Part shown: positions 26,922 through 35,292 of the stretch, in pieces | Layout of the letters: every line of letters begins with the position of its first letter | Position numbering within the stretch: position 1 is the stretch's first letter | From: Balneola sp. | GTDB lineage: Bacteria; Bacteroidota; Rhodothermia; Balneolales; Balneolaceae | Direction: 5' to 3' | Length of the DNA stretch: 64,000 bases | Assembly: GCA_017643645.1 (NCBI GenBank) | Contig: JAEPNB010000010.1 | Span: 62,001 to 126,000 of the forward strand | Program-made: the position numbers and the translations under genes | Notes under the pieces: generated by a model | The model's database searches: none | The model's input: the letters and a program-made list of their open reading frames with translations, nothing else | What the model was told of the DNA's origin: nothing

Positions 26922-27050
26922 TCTCCCTTTGAAGGGAGATGATTCAATCGGCAAACCCGGAGGATATTGTGTAGCTCTAAAGTTATAAAGCCTTACAACA
27001 TCCTTCGACTTCCGATCTAATCGATCGGAACCCACCTCCTTCAAAGGAGG
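26922..27050. repeat. Composite inverted-repeat element in the Mrp-TRIC gap
   Basis: The 200-base gap holds two hairpins that are near-copies of each other in inverted order: TCTCCCTT-TG-AAGGGAGA (26922-26939) and CCTCCTT-CA-AAGGAGG (27035-27050). A third hairpin TTCCGATC-TAATC-GATCGGAA lies between them (27010-27030). A similar hairpin occurs at 29190-29211. This looks like a small non-coding repeat element; the second hairpin lies shortly before the TRIC start and could affect its translation. Confidence 0.6.
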
Positions 27051-27075
27051 AATAAAACTTCAGGTAAGTAAAACT

Positions 27076-27681
27076 ATGACCATAATTTCCATCCTTGATC
27101 TTATTGGGACTTTTGTATTTGCTATAAGTGGTATCAGGATGGCGGCTAAGAAAGATTTGGATATTTTCGGAGCGGCGGTGATCGGTTTTGCGACGGCTAT
27201 CGGCGGCGGAACCGTTCGTGATATTCTTATTGGAAGCGAGTCCATAACCTGGATCGGCGATATGACTTATCCCATTGTGATCTTGTCTGCAATTCCTTTC
27301 ACTTATGTAATCCGAAACAGGTTGGATGATATCAACAAGCCTCTCTTTTTATTTGATACAATCGGGATAGCCCTGTTTACGATCAGTGGGATGGAAAAGG
27401 CATTGGCTTTCGGATTAAATCCGTTTATGGCAGGAATCATGGGCATGACTTCCGCAGTAGTTGGCGGAATTATCCGGGATATTCTATGCAGAGAAGTTCC
27501 GCTTATTTTCAGAAAGGAAATTTACGCCACGGCTTGCTTGATGGGAGCGTTGATTTTTTATCTCGGAATCTATTTTGAGATAGCTACCAATTTGAACTAT
27601 GTCATTACTACCGGAGTAGTTATCGGAATACGCGTTGCTGCCATTAAGCTCGATCTTTCCTTGCCTAAAATGAAGGTTTAG
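27076..27681 (+). CDS. TRIC-family (UPF0126/YicG) cation channel protein
   Basis: 201 residues with about seven spans and the two-fold TRIC repeat. Repeat one has AISGIRMAAKKDLDIFGA and IGGGTVRDIL; repeat two has ISGMEKALAFGLNPFM and VGGIIRDIL. Prokaryotic TRIC homologues form trimeric monovalent-cation channels. The physiological role here is not known. It converges with the lipoprotein gene at 27678, overlapping by 4 bases at the stops. Confidence 0.9.
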   Translation: MTIISILDLIGTFVFAISGIRMAAKKDLDIFGAAVIGFATAIGGGTVRDILIGSESITWIGDMTYPIVILSAIPFTYVIRNRLDDINKPLFLFDTIGIALFTISGMEKALAFGLNPFMAGIMGMTSAVVGGIIRDILCREVPLIFRKEIYATACLMGALIFYLGIYFEIATNLNYVITTGVVIGIRVAAIKLDLSLPKMKV

Positions 27682-28118
27682 CTACTGGGTATAATTTCAT
27701 AGACTTTTCTTGGACACCAAAAAAATACCTCCTCAGCAGTAGGTTTGAAAAGTTGATTGAACTTTTCTAACTCTACTGGATCAACTGCTCCAAATGAATA
27801 TTCATCTACTTTTATTACAGTTTGACTTGGTACTACAACTGCAAGCATTCCACAGCTTGATGCTCCCTCATTAAACCATGCTTTTTCAAATTTAAAGCCC
27901 TGATCTTTCAAGCTGGACAACATCTCTTTTACTTGATCTAATGAGCTGGGTGGAATTACTTCTTTATTAGTTGTGAAAAAATTTCCGATGCTCCAAGGTT
28001 CACTTTCAACATTCTCCAACTCAGTAACGCTAAATTCTTCGTCACTCAAACTTTCAATTACAGGTGATTCACTACAACCGAATATTAGTATAGCAATTAT
28101 AATTACTCTAAAATTCAT
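27678..28118 (-). CDS. Hypothetical lipoprotein
   Basis: 146 residues from the ATG at 28118, which opens a lipoprotein signal (VIIIAILIFGC). Starting upstream would place a charged segment before it. The mature part is mixed alpha/beta with two further cysteines (SSCGMLAVVVP and FFWCPRK) that could form a disulfide. I recognise no family. It is probably in an envelope membrane via Lgt and LolA, both encoded in this window. Confidence 0.6.
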   Translation of the reverse strand: MNFRVIIIAILIFGCSESPVIESLSDEEFSVTELENVESEPWSIGNFFTTNKEVIPPSSLDQVKEMLSSLKDQGFKFEKAWFNEGASSCGMLAVVVPSQTVIKVDEYSFGAVDPVELEKFNQLFKPTAEEVFFWCPRKVYEIIPSS

Positions 28119-28232
28119 AAAACGATCTTTTATTTCACTCATAAAGTGATAATACAAAATACAATAACCTTTTCGAAATTTCATCAGTTTGACAGATTAC
28201 CTGTCTGACCGAAAATCTGGTTTAACTAGCTA

Positions 28233-28279
28233 GCTCAGCAGTCCATCAGACGGGGAATCCGTCAGATGGACTGCTGAGC
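28233..28279. repeat. TCAGACGG hairpin family, copy 4 (long stem)
   Basis: GCTCAGCAGTCCATCAGACGG, given here only as its two halves GCTCAGCAGT and CCATCAGACGG, pairs over 21 positions with the right arm after a 5-base loop. The same single A/A mismatch as in copies 1 and 2 is kept. It lies between two minus-strand genes, 18 bases after the DUF1330 gene. Confidence 0.7.
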
Positions 28280-28297
28280 CAAGATGAAGGTTTGATC

Positions 28298-28597
28298 TTA
28301 TCTGTTATATCCGGCGATGATTGTTGTAGCTGAAACTGAGGGCGTAAAATATTTCTCCTTTATTTGAAGGTATTTTTCGTTCAGAAAAAAATCATTCTTT
28401 GCTTCTTCGCTCTCAAAATAAATGGCAAAAACTCTGTTTATTTTAGATTCAGAATCTGTTTTTAATAATTTTTCTATTAAGAAATCATATCTAAAGCCTC
28501 CTCCATAAGTTTTTAGAATCGGTGTCATTTCGTCCCTGTACTTCTGATATAGTTCATCATCAGTTACATTCAATCCTACTAATATCTCGTAAGGCAT
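28298..28597 (-). CDS. DUF1330-like small protein
   Basis: 99 residues with the ferredoxin-like dimeric alpha/beta-barrel pattern of DUF1330: opening YEILVGLNVTDDELYQKYRDE, then YGGGFRYDFL and RVFAIYFESEEAKNDFF. The fold is shared with small oxygenases and sensing proteins, but the family has no firm reaction. The gene stands between a repeat and a divergent DoxX-like gene. Confidence 0.7.
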   Translation of the reverse strand: MPYEILVGLNVTDDELYQKYRDEMTPILKTYGGGFRYDFLIEKLLKTDSESKINRVFAIYFESEEAKNDFFLNEKYLQIKEKYFTPSVSATTIIAGYNR

Positions 28598-28707
28598 ATT
28601 TGTTTCTTTTATTCTGGTTAAATGAAGTTATTCAAAGTCTGAATTATTTACTTCATCAGTTCTTCATATTCTATTTATAAATTTCTCTCAACCAAATCCT
28701 ACCTATC

Positions 28708-29184
28708 ATGTTTGAGAAATACTTTGATAAAGCTGATATCCTGATTACTGAATGGATGGCTAAGTACGGATTGAGCTCTCTTCGAATCGGACTGGGAATT
28801 ATTTTCTTCTGGTTTGGTGCACTGAAGTTCTTTCCGGGATTAAGTCCTGCCGAAGAGCTCGTTCGAAATACCGTTTATTTTGTTGATCCTGACTTGTTCA
28901 TTCCGATATTGGCAACATGGGAAGTGCTGATCGGAATTGGACTGATCGCAGGAAAATTTATGAGAACAACCTTACTGCTTCTGTTTCTGCAAATGCCCGG
29001 AACTGTGCTTCCCGTTTTTCTTTTACCTGATGTTGTGTGGACAAGCTTTCCTTTTGGCTTAACCCTGGAAGGGCAGTACATCTTTAAAAACCTGGTTTTG
29101 GTAAGTGCCGGATTAGTTCTGGGCGCAACAGTTCGGGGTGGTCGGTTGATCACGGATTCCTCTGAACTTTCAGAGTCTCGTTGA
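28708..29184 (+). CDS. DoxX-like/DUF417-like membrane protein
   Basis: 158 residues with four spans. The first contains [26 protein letters not shown], typical of the YkgB/DUF417 side of the DoxX superfamily; then [19 protein letters not shown] and a final span near 125-143. Function is not established for the family; redox or quinone links have been suggested. It converges on the symporter gene, with a hairpin between. Confidence 0.7.
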   Translation: MFEKYFDKADILITEWMAKYGLSSLRIGLGIIFFWFGALKFFPGLSPAEELVRNTVYFVDPDLFIPILATWEVLIGIGLIAGKFMRTTLLLLFLQMPGTVLPVFLLPDVVWTSFPFGLTLEGQYIFKNLVLVSAGLVLGATVRGGRLITDSSELSESR

Positions 29185-29189
29185 TTACC

Positions 29190-29211
29190 ATTCTCCCTTT
29201 GAAGGGAGAAT
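29190..29211. repeat. CTCCCTT...AAGGGAG hairpin between convergent genes
   Basis: ATTCTCCCTT-TG-AAGGGAGAAT forms a perfect 10-bp stem. It fills nearly all of the 29-base gap between the DoxX-like stop and the symporter stop, so it may stop transcription both ways, although T-runs are weak. It matches the hairpin at 26922. Confidence 0.6.
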
Positions 29212-29213
29212 TA

Positions 29214-30665
29214 TCAGTCTTGAGTCCGCTTACTCACCAAAACCGTTACTAATCCACTTGCAATAAAAGCCGGAACCAGTTCATACATATTGCTTTTCAG
29301 AACGGGAATGAAATACCAGACAATTGTTACCAGTGTTCCGGTAATAATTCCTGCAATTACTCCTTCTTTGGTAGTTCCTTTCCAGTAAAGTGCCAAAATT
29401 GAAGTTGGTCCGAGAGCTGCTCCCAATCCTGCCCAAGCAAAAAGTACCAACCAATACACCAATTCCTGAGCAACTAACCCAAAAAGAAGTGCTACTACCA
29501 CAAGTGCAACGACAACTAACCTACTGTACAGCACCAGTTTCTTTTGAGGAATTTCTTCGTCTCTCTTTAAGATCTTTTGATACCAATCCCGAACCACACT
29601 TGACGCGGCTACCAAAAGCTGCGAATCTGCCGTCGACATGATCGCAGCAAAAATGGACGCAATCACAATCCCAAATAGAACAGGATGTAAATGCAATTGT
29701 GCTAAATACGGATATAAGTTTTCTGCATCAGCGCCGGGAAGCATTTCAATATTTGAGAAGTATGCCCTGCCTACCAAGCCAATTAAAACAGCACCCGCTG
29801 CCATCACAATATTCCAGAAAGTCCCGATTCCTGCTGCAAATCGTAAGTTTTTAGCATCATCAATGGCCATATACCTGGATAGAATGTGAGGATTCCCCGG
29901 TGAACCTAAACCGATTCCCATAAACCCGATAAAAGCTCCCGCACTCAATGCTAATGGATCGATCAGCGCAGCGTCCTGAAATTGAAGTTGCTCGATCATG
30001 ACCGACCACCCCCCTAAGTCCTGAATGGCAATAAAAGGAAGAAATACCAATGCAAAGATCATAAAGAACGCCTGAAAAGCATCCGTTAAACTAACTGCCA
30101 GAAATCCACCTAAAACAGTGTAAGCCAAAATGATAATTGCAGAAAGCAAAACCCCTGTATTTTGTTCGATCCCAAAACTGGAAGAAAATGCTTTTCCACC
30201 GGCAACAAACTGCGCGGAAACATAGCTCACCATAAAGATCAGAAAAGTGATTATAAGAATTGATCGTAATGTTCCGGTCTTATCACCAAAGCGTTCTGCA
30301 AAAAAATCCGGAACAGTGATACAATCATGTTCCTCTGAGAACTCTCTCAATTTTTTGGCGTAAGTGAGAAATAGAATGAGCTCCACAACAGTATAACCAA
30401 CCACCGCCCAAATTGCTGAGGCTCCCTGAACATAAACCAGTCCTGTAACTCCTAATAACAGCCAGGCACTTCTCCCGGAAACAACTGCGGAAAGAGCGAT
30501 CACAACCTTATTCATTTTTCTTCCGCCAATAAAAAACTCGCTGATCCCTGAAGAGGAAAAGCGAGCTGAATAAAGTCCAATGCTTATTAAAAGAATCAAG
30601 TAACCGATAAAAGCATAAACAGCGTGCCTGTCAACTGCTAATTCAAAAACCTGAGACTCTGTCAT
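29214..30665 (-). CDS. Sodium/proline-type symporter (SSS family)
   Basis: 483 residues with 12-13 spans. Family marks include EFFIGGRKMNKVVIALSAVVSGRSAWLLLG near residue 45, given as EFFIGGRKMN and SGRSAWLLLG, then ITVPDFFAERFGDKTG near 115 and the LTDAFQAFFMI helix near 205. These fit PutP-like Na+/solute symporters. Proline is the best guess, but pantothenate or another solute cannot be excluded. The gene stands next to gdh on the same strand, which would fit amino-acid use; a 60-base repeat-bearing gap separates them. Confidence 0.85.
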   Translation of the reverse strand: MTESQVFELAVDRHAVYAFIGYLILLISIGLYSARFSSSGISEFFIGGRKMNKVVIALSAVVSGRSAWLLLGVTGLVYVQGASAIWAVVGYTVVELILFLTYAKKLREFSEEHDCITVPDFFAERFGDKTGTLRSILIITFLIFMVSYVSAQFVAGGKAFSSSFGIEQNTGVLLSAIIILAYTVLGGFLAVSLTDAFQAFFMIFALVFLPFIAIQDLGGWSVMIEQLQFQDAALIDPLALSAGAFIGFMGIGLGSPGNPHILSRYMAIDDAKNLRFAAGIGTFWNIVMAAGAVLIGLVGRAYFSNIEMLPGADAENLYPYLAQLHLHPVLFGIVIASIFAAIMSTADSQLLVAASSVVRDWYQKILKRDEEIPQKKLVLYSRLVVVALVVVALLFGLVAQELVYWLVLFAWAGLGAALGPTSILALYWKGTTKEGVIAGIITGTLVTIVWYFIPVLKSNMYELVPAFIASGLVTVLVSKRTQD

Positions 30666-30668
30666 ATG

Positions 30669-30722
30669 GTTAATGGTTATTTGTTACTGGTTGGAAGAGA
30701 CGCATAACAATTAACCATTAAC
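30669..30722. repeat. 54-bp inverted repeat, GTTAATGGTTA arms
   Basis: GTTAATGGTTA and TAACCATTAAC (11 bp each) flank 32 bases and fill the gap between gdh and the symporter gene. The right end, ATTAACTAAT-like, also occurs near 8750. It may be a small non-coding repeat. Confidence 0.5.
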
Positions 30723-30725
30723 TAA

Positions 30726-32132
30726 TCACGGGAAGATTCCCATTTGTTCGTACATGATTCCGATCTTATTGATCGCGCTTATAAACGAAGCCGTTCTCAG
30801 GTCAGTAAGATTATGCTCTTCTCTAAGAGTGGTTAGTTCTGCATAGGCCGTGATCATGGTTTCTTCCAGTCCCGAATCAACGAGATCATATTCTGATGCT
30901 CCATGCGCCAGTTTATCCATTTCATTGGCTGAGAATTTCTTACCTGAAATTTTCTCGATCTCCTGAACAATTCTGGTCAGACTTTCTTCATCAAAACGTT
31001 TGTTCATCCTGCCGTAACGAACGTGCTGAATATTTTTCAACCATTCGAAATATGAAACCACCACACCGCCGGCATTCAAATATGCATCAGGAAGAATTAG
31101 TGCGCCACGATCTTTCAGCATTTCGTGTGCATCAGCAGTAGTAGGTCCGTTGGCCGCCTCAGCTATGATCTTAGCTTTTACATTAGCGGCATTATCACCT
31201 GTTATCTGACTTTCAAGAGCTGCAGGGATTAACACATCACATTCCAACTCAAGAGCATCTTTATTTGACTTCAATTCTTTACTACCCGGAAACCCGATAA
31301 TACTTCCCGTTTCTTTTCGGAATTCCATCAGTTTTTTCAGATCCATTCCTTTAGGATCATAAATAGCTCCCTCCATTTCAGCGACACCGATCATTTTTGC
31401 TCCGGCTCCGGTCATATACAAAGAAGCGTGATAACCTACGTTACCTAATCCCTGAACTACAAACGTCTTTCCGTCTACACCAACGCTTAATCCAAGTTTG
31501 TCCATGTCTTTTTTCACTTTGCACGCTTCGCGGATTCCGAAGAAAACTCCACGTCCTGTAGCTTCCGTTCTTCCTCTGATACCACCTTGCTGAATTGGCT
31601 TTCCGGTTACACAACCTTCAGCATTCAAATCTTCATTCATTTGGCGGTAGGTATCCAGAATCCAACCCATTTCGCGAGCTCCTGTTCCGTAATCAGGTGC
31701 AGGAACATCTACTCCGGCGCCAATAAATCCTTTTTTGATTAATTCGTATGTATAACGACGTGTAATTCTTTCGAGCTCACTAACTGAGTATTCTCTGGTA
31801 CTGATCTTAACACCACCTTTAGCACCACCAAATGGCACATCAACAATCGCACACTTGTAACTCATCAGTGCTGCAAGTGCCATTGTTTCATCTTCATCTA
31901 CTTTATGGCTGTATCTGATACCACCTTTAGTTGGTGTTTTATGATGGCTGTGCTCAACTCGCCATCCTTCTATAACTTCAATATCTCCGTTGTCTCTCCG
32001 AACCGGGAAAGTAACATGATAGACAGTATTACAAACTTTTATCTGGTTTAGAAGGCCTTTATCAAAGCGGGTATATCTCGCCGCTTTATCAAAATTTTTA
32101 TTTACCTGCTCGTAGAACTTATAATGCGACAT
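30726..32132 (-). CDS. gdhA: Glutamate/leucine-family dehydrogenase
   Basis: 468 residues. HHKTPTKGGIRYSHKVDEDE near 78 and CAIVDVPFGGAKGGVKI near 113 carry the substrate and catalytic lysines; VPAPDYGTGAREMGWI follows, then the dinucleotide-binding VVQGLGNVGYHASLY near 230. This is the Glu/Leu/Phe/Val dehydrogenase fold; glutamate is the likely substrate, interconverting glutamate with 2-oxoglutarate and ammonia. Cofactor preference cannot be read with certainty. Length is somewhat long for the hexameric class because of N- and C-terminal additions. Confidence 0.9.
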   Translation of the reverse strand: MSHYKFYEQVNKNFDKAARYTRFDKGLLNQIKVCNTVYHVTFPVRRDNGDIEVIEGWRVEHSHHKTPTKGGIRYSHKVDEDETMALAALMSYKCAIVDVPFGGAKGGVKISTREYSVSELERITRRYTYELIKKGFIGAGVDVPAPDYGTGAREMGWILDTYRQMNEDLNAEGCVTGKPIQQGGIRGRTEATGRGVFFGIREACKVKKDMDKLGLSVGVDGKTFVVQGLGNVGYHASLYMTGAGAKMIGVAEMEGAIYDPKGMDLKKLMEFRKETGSIIGFPGSKELKSNKDALELECDVLIPAALESQITGDNAANVKAKIIAEAANGPTTADAHEMLKDRGALILPDAYLNAGGVVVSYFEWLKNIQHVRYGRMNKRFDEESLTRIVQEIEKISGKKFSANEMDKLAHGASEYDLVDSGLEETMITAYAELTTLREEHNLTDLRTASFISAINKIGIMYEQMGIFP

Positions 32133-32209
32133 ATCAAAAATTTGGTTTTGCTTTAGGTGCAGGATAATGGTCGCAATATTCTAGCTCATAAACAAGGAAA
32201 AGCCCTTTT

Positions 32210-32962
32210 TTAATGCTCAGAATATGGCAGAGAAATATGGAGGTGATCTGCTGATCCCACATGCCTCAAAGTTTTGAATCCCATCAACCGTAATGAATTG
32301 CTTAACATGAAGTTTCTAAACTCTGAATGACCTTTGGTTCTCAAGTCAATGGCATGAACATATCCATCCGGCTGAGGAAAGTGAAGAGAACTTTGGTTTA
32401 TCGGCAATCCCATTTTTGTATAGTCTTCAGTCGATCTTTTTATGTCTGTGATCACCAGATCTCCTTCTGCCAGAGTAGTTGTAGCCACTGCTACTCTTAA
32501 AATTGGGTGTAAAGAACGATAAACTTCTTTTACAGAATCTGATTTAGCGTTTACACTCGATACGTACAATAATCCGTACAGACAGAAACCGCCTACCAAT
32601 GCCGCAACCCCGCCAAGACCATAGCGAAAGATAAGTTTCTTATTTTTTACTTTGCGAAACAGCATCACTACATATACTAATAAAATAGCGACGGTTGCCC
32701 CAATCCCCCCAAAAAGAGAAACCCATCCGTTTAAACCCTGATCGATATTTAAATAAATGGATGTTTTTATCAGCAGGAAAAAAGGAAATATGGTAAGAGT
32801 AAGAATTAATAAAGCCCACAGACCGAGGCGTATCGCCTTTCTCTTAAATGAAAGCTTTTGAACCTTTTCGAGACGTTCTTCTGTCTTGTAGTTGAAATCC
32901 TGATTCGGCTTTAGAAGCCATTCTATGTCTTTATCTGAAATCCGTTCCATAAAGCGGTACAC
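32210..32962 (-). CDS. Membrane protein with M15-like peptidase-type C-terminal domain
   Basis: 250 residues. Three membrane spans (about 47-67, 77-100, 115-135) lie between a charged cytoplasmic N-terminus and a C-terminal domain. That domain has SSLH (His194), HAIDL (Asp206) and DHLHISLP (His240, His242), resembling the H...D...HxH zinc set of M15 D,D-carboxypeptidases and endolysins, though the His-Asp spacing of 12 is longer than usual. The start is GTG at 32962, supported by an AAAGGAG site 7 bases upstream. If the motif is real, it could trim peptidoglycan stems. Otherwise it is unknown. Confidence 0.55.
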   Translation of the reverse strand: MYRFMERISDKDIEWLLKPNQDFNYKTEERLEKVQKLSFKRKAIRLGLWALLILTLTIFPFFLLIKTSIYLNIDQGLNGWVSLFGGIGATVAILLVYVVMLFRKVKNKKLIFRYGLGGVAALVGGFCLYGLLYVSSVNAKSDSVKEVYRSLHPILRVAVATTTLAEGDLVITDIKRSTEDYTKMGLPINQSSLHFPQPDGYVHAIDLRTKGHSEFRNFMLSNSLRLMGFKTLRHVGSADHLHISLPYSEH

Positions 32963-32989
32963 GAATTTACTCCTTTCATGTTTCGTAAA

Positions 32990-33382
32990 TCAGATTCTCT
33001 GATTCTGTCTGATAAGAAAAGGGAGGCTCTGCAAAACGATCACTAAAATAGCTGCCATAACTATGGCTTCGGTTGGGTTCTCGTAAATCGCTCTTCCCAT
33101 GTTGTTCAGATTATAAGCAATGAGCAAACCAGAACTAAACAGGGAAAAACTAAAAGCCCAATGTACTCTCATCCACATTACAAACCCTGAAAATAAACAT
33201 ATAAGGCCGGTCAGCAGTTGAGTAATATTAGTAAAGATTGGAATGTCTTGGTTCTGAAAATCAAACAGGTTTTCCTGTTCGGCAGTAATAAGGTTCCAGC
33301 TTCCCGAAACAGACATATAAAGTCCTACGGCGATAAAGAAAAGAAATAGAAAAAGATTGATGTTACGGTCTTTACGATTCAT
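32990..33382 (-). CDS. Hypothetical four-span membrane protein
   Basis: 130 residues with four hydrophobic spans (about 10-28, 48-66, 70-88, 103-120) and short polar loops. It has no motif I recognise. It sits 27 bases upstream of the M15-like gene on the same strand, so they may be co-transcribed. Confidence 0.6.
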   Translation of the reverse strand: MNRKDRNINLFLFLFFIAVGLYMSVSGSWNLITAEQENLFDFQNQDIPIFTNITQLLTGLICLFSGFVMWMRVHWAFSFSLFSSGLLIAYNLNNMGRAIYENPTEAIVMAAILVIVLQSLPFLIRQNQRI

Positions 33383-33434
33383 TCATATAAAACATTCAGT
33401 TCATGGTACGGTGGTGTGAATGCTTATACCGGGA

Positions 33435-33704
33435 TCAGTGATTTTGTTCCCTATTTTCTTCATCGGTAAAAATCGGCTTCTTTTTTCTAAAGGCATTTAT
33501 TGTAAATAATGCTCCCGTAGATGTGATTGCAGCATAGAATCCTGAACCCCGCAAATCGAAAAAAAGCACTATTGCTCCTCCTATTAAAGCAGCTATTGCC
33601 CCGGTTAAAATACTTGGGACCATTTTAATTCCATGTGCTCCTGAAAATGTGTGGCTAAGCCAGCCGATAAAAGTTCCGAGTGTTAAAAATCCAAAAAATT
33701 CCAT
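33435..33704 (-). CDS. Small GlsB/YeaQ-like membrane protein
   Basis: 89 residues: three short spans rich in Gly and Ala (LTLGTFIGWLSH, SILTGAIAALIGGAIVLFF, YAAITSTGALFTINAF) and a charged tail. This resembles GlsB/YeaQ/YmgE stress-associated membrane proteins, although the usual glycine pattern is not exact. It is probably the first gene of a set of three small membrane genes. Confidence 0.5.
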   Translation of the reverse strand: MEFFGFLTLGTFIGWLSHTFSGAHGIKMVPSILTGAIAALIGGAIVLFFDLRGSGFYAAITSTGALFTINAFRKKKPIFTDEENREQNH

Positions 33705-33814
33705 GACATCAATGTTTTGTTGAATAAATTCCTATACACTTAAAGGAATTATGACTCATTCTAGTTCCGAATTGTATAATATCTATATCAATAAATTAAA
33801 CTAACTTCATTAAA

Positions 33815-35116
33815 ATGAATATTTTAAAAACTCTTCCTCTATTTTTGTTTATGCTGATTTGGGCATGCGCTCCCGATTCTTCCGTAGATCCTGAACTTGT
33901 AGCCAAAGCTGAAAAAATTCACAATAGTGTAATCACTTTAGACACTCATGTGGATATTAACACCGGTAATTTCACTGAAGAAAAGAACTATACCATGAAT
34001 CTGGACACTCAGGTTGATCTTCCAAAAATGGAAGCCGGAGGATTGGATGTTGCCTTCCTTATCGTTTATACCGGACAGGGAGAATTAGATCAGGAAGGGT
34101 TTGATGCTGCTTATGAAAATGCGGTTTCAAAATTCGATGCCATTCACCGCTTAACGGAAGAGCTTGCTCCGGATCAAATTGAATTGGCGCTGACTTCTGA
34201 TGATGTTCGCAGAATTCATGCTGCTGGCAAAAAAGTTGCTATGATCGGTGTTGAAAATGCTTATCCATTAGGAATGGAACTGGACAGAGTTAAAGAGTTT
34301 TTTGATCGCGGAGCTCGATATATGTCGCTTTCACATAATGGTCACAGCCAATTAAGTGATTCAAATACAGGTGAAATAGATGATGTTTGGTTACATAATG
34401 GTTTGAGTGATTTCGGAAAAGAAGTGATCGCTGAAATGAATAAATGGGGAATCATGATCGATCTTTCTCATCCTTCTAAGAAGGCGAATATGCAAACAAT
34501 GGAATTATCAAAAGCGCCGGTTATAGCTTCACATTCTTCTGCAAGAGCCTTGGATCCTTCTGTTAGCAGAAACCTGGATGATGAAGAACTTATGATGCTG
34601 AAAGAAAATGGTGGAGTAGTTCAAACTGTTGCTTTCCGTAGCTATGTTAATTCTGAAAAACATGAAGCATATCGTGAAGCTGCATCTAAAATTGAAGAAG
34701 AAGTTGCCGAAGAAATGGGTTTCGAAATGGTTTCGAGAGACTCCATCCGACAGATGAGTACAGAAACCCGAAATGAATATTTCGCTCTCTATCAGGAAAT
34801 GCAGAAACAAGCTCAACCAAGAATTGAACAGGAAACAGCTGGGAAAGCTCCCTCTGTTGATGTATCTGATTTTGTTGACCACATTGATTATATGGTTGAC
34901 CTGATCGGAGTTGAGCATGTTGGAATCAGCTCTGACTTCGATGGCGGCGGTGGTGTTAACGGCTGGATGGATGCTTCTGAAACGCTGAACGTTACTATTG
35001 AGCTTGTGAAAAGAGGCTACACCCAAGAACAAATCGAGATGATCTGGAGTGGCAACCTTTTAAGAGTTCTGGATGAGGTTCAGAAAGTTGCTGCTGAGAT
35101 TCAGGCGGAAGGTTAG
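33815..35116 (+). CDS. Membrane dipeptidase (M19/renal dipeptidase-like), lipoprotein
   Basis: 433 residues with a lipoprotein signal (MLIWAC, Cys near 18). The M19 metal-site motifs are in order: TLDTHVDIN (HxD), MIGVENAYPLG (bridging Glu), SLSHNGHSQLSDS, MIDLSHPS, VIASHSSARAL, and VGISSDFDGGGG near the end. Family members cleave dipeptides, including D-containing ones, with a binuclear zinc centre. The middle carries a helical insert (about 275-345). It is probably anchored in the periplasm. A strong terminator follows. Confidence 0.92.
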   Translation: MNILKTLPLFLFMLIWACAPDSSVDPELVAKAEKIHNSVITLDTHVDINTGNFTEEKNYTMNLDTQVDLPKMEAGGLDVAFLIVYTGQGELDQEGFDAAYENAVSKFDAIHRLTEELAPDQIELALTSDDVRRIHAAGKKVAMIGVENAYPLGMELDRVKEFFDRGARYMSLSHNGHSQLSDSNTGEIDDVWLHNGLSDFGKEVIAEMNKWGIMIDLSHPSKKANMQTMELSKAPVIASHSSARALDPSVSRNLDDEELMMLKENGGVVQTVAFRSYVNSEKHEAYREAASKIEEEVAEEMGFEMVSRDSIRQMSTETRNEYFALYQEMQKQAQPRIEQETAGKAPSVDVSDFVDHIDYMVDLIGVEHVGISSDFDGGGGVNGWMDASETLNVTIELVKRGYTQEQIEMIWSGNLLRVLDEVQKVAAEIQAEG

Positions 35117-35120
35117 GTTT

Positions 35121-35174
35121 TAGATTTAAGACGTAAGATAAAAGACTCTGGTTCCGGTGCTCTGCATCGGAACC
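35121..35174 (+). repeat. AGATTT...GGTTCCG repeat, copy 1
   Basis: AGATTTAAGACGTAAGAT, about 9 less conserved bases, then CTGGTTCCG and a hairpin ending CGGAAC. A diverged copy of the whole unit lies at 50641-50697 on the opposite strand. Confidence 0.55.
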
Positions 35175-35180
35175 TTTTTT
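35150..35180 (+). terminator. Rho-independent terminator after the M19 gene
   Basis: GGTTCCGGTGC-TCT-GCATCGGAACC forms an 11-bp stem with one G/T wobble, followed by six T. It lies 33 bases after the stop codon and overlaps the repeat above. Confidence 0.75.
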
Positions 35181-35185
35181 ATTTC

Positions 35186-35227
35186 CCAACCCGTAGGCGC
35201 AATTCATGAATTGCGCCTACGGGTTGG
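35186..35227. repeat. Perfect 42-bp palindrome, GTAGG...CCTAC family, copy 2
   Basis: Two exact 21-base arms; the core begins GTAGGCGCAATTCA and its partner is TGAATTGCGCCTAC. The core is 28 bases from GTAGG to CCTAC, the same as at 5424-5459, though the inner bases differ. It lies between the terminator and dinB, and TTTTTT follows shortly after. Confidence 0.75.
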
Positions 35228-35292
35228 TTTTTTTATAAAACGGCATCATTATAGAGTTCCTTCTGAATCAATTTATATGTATAATACATGTA

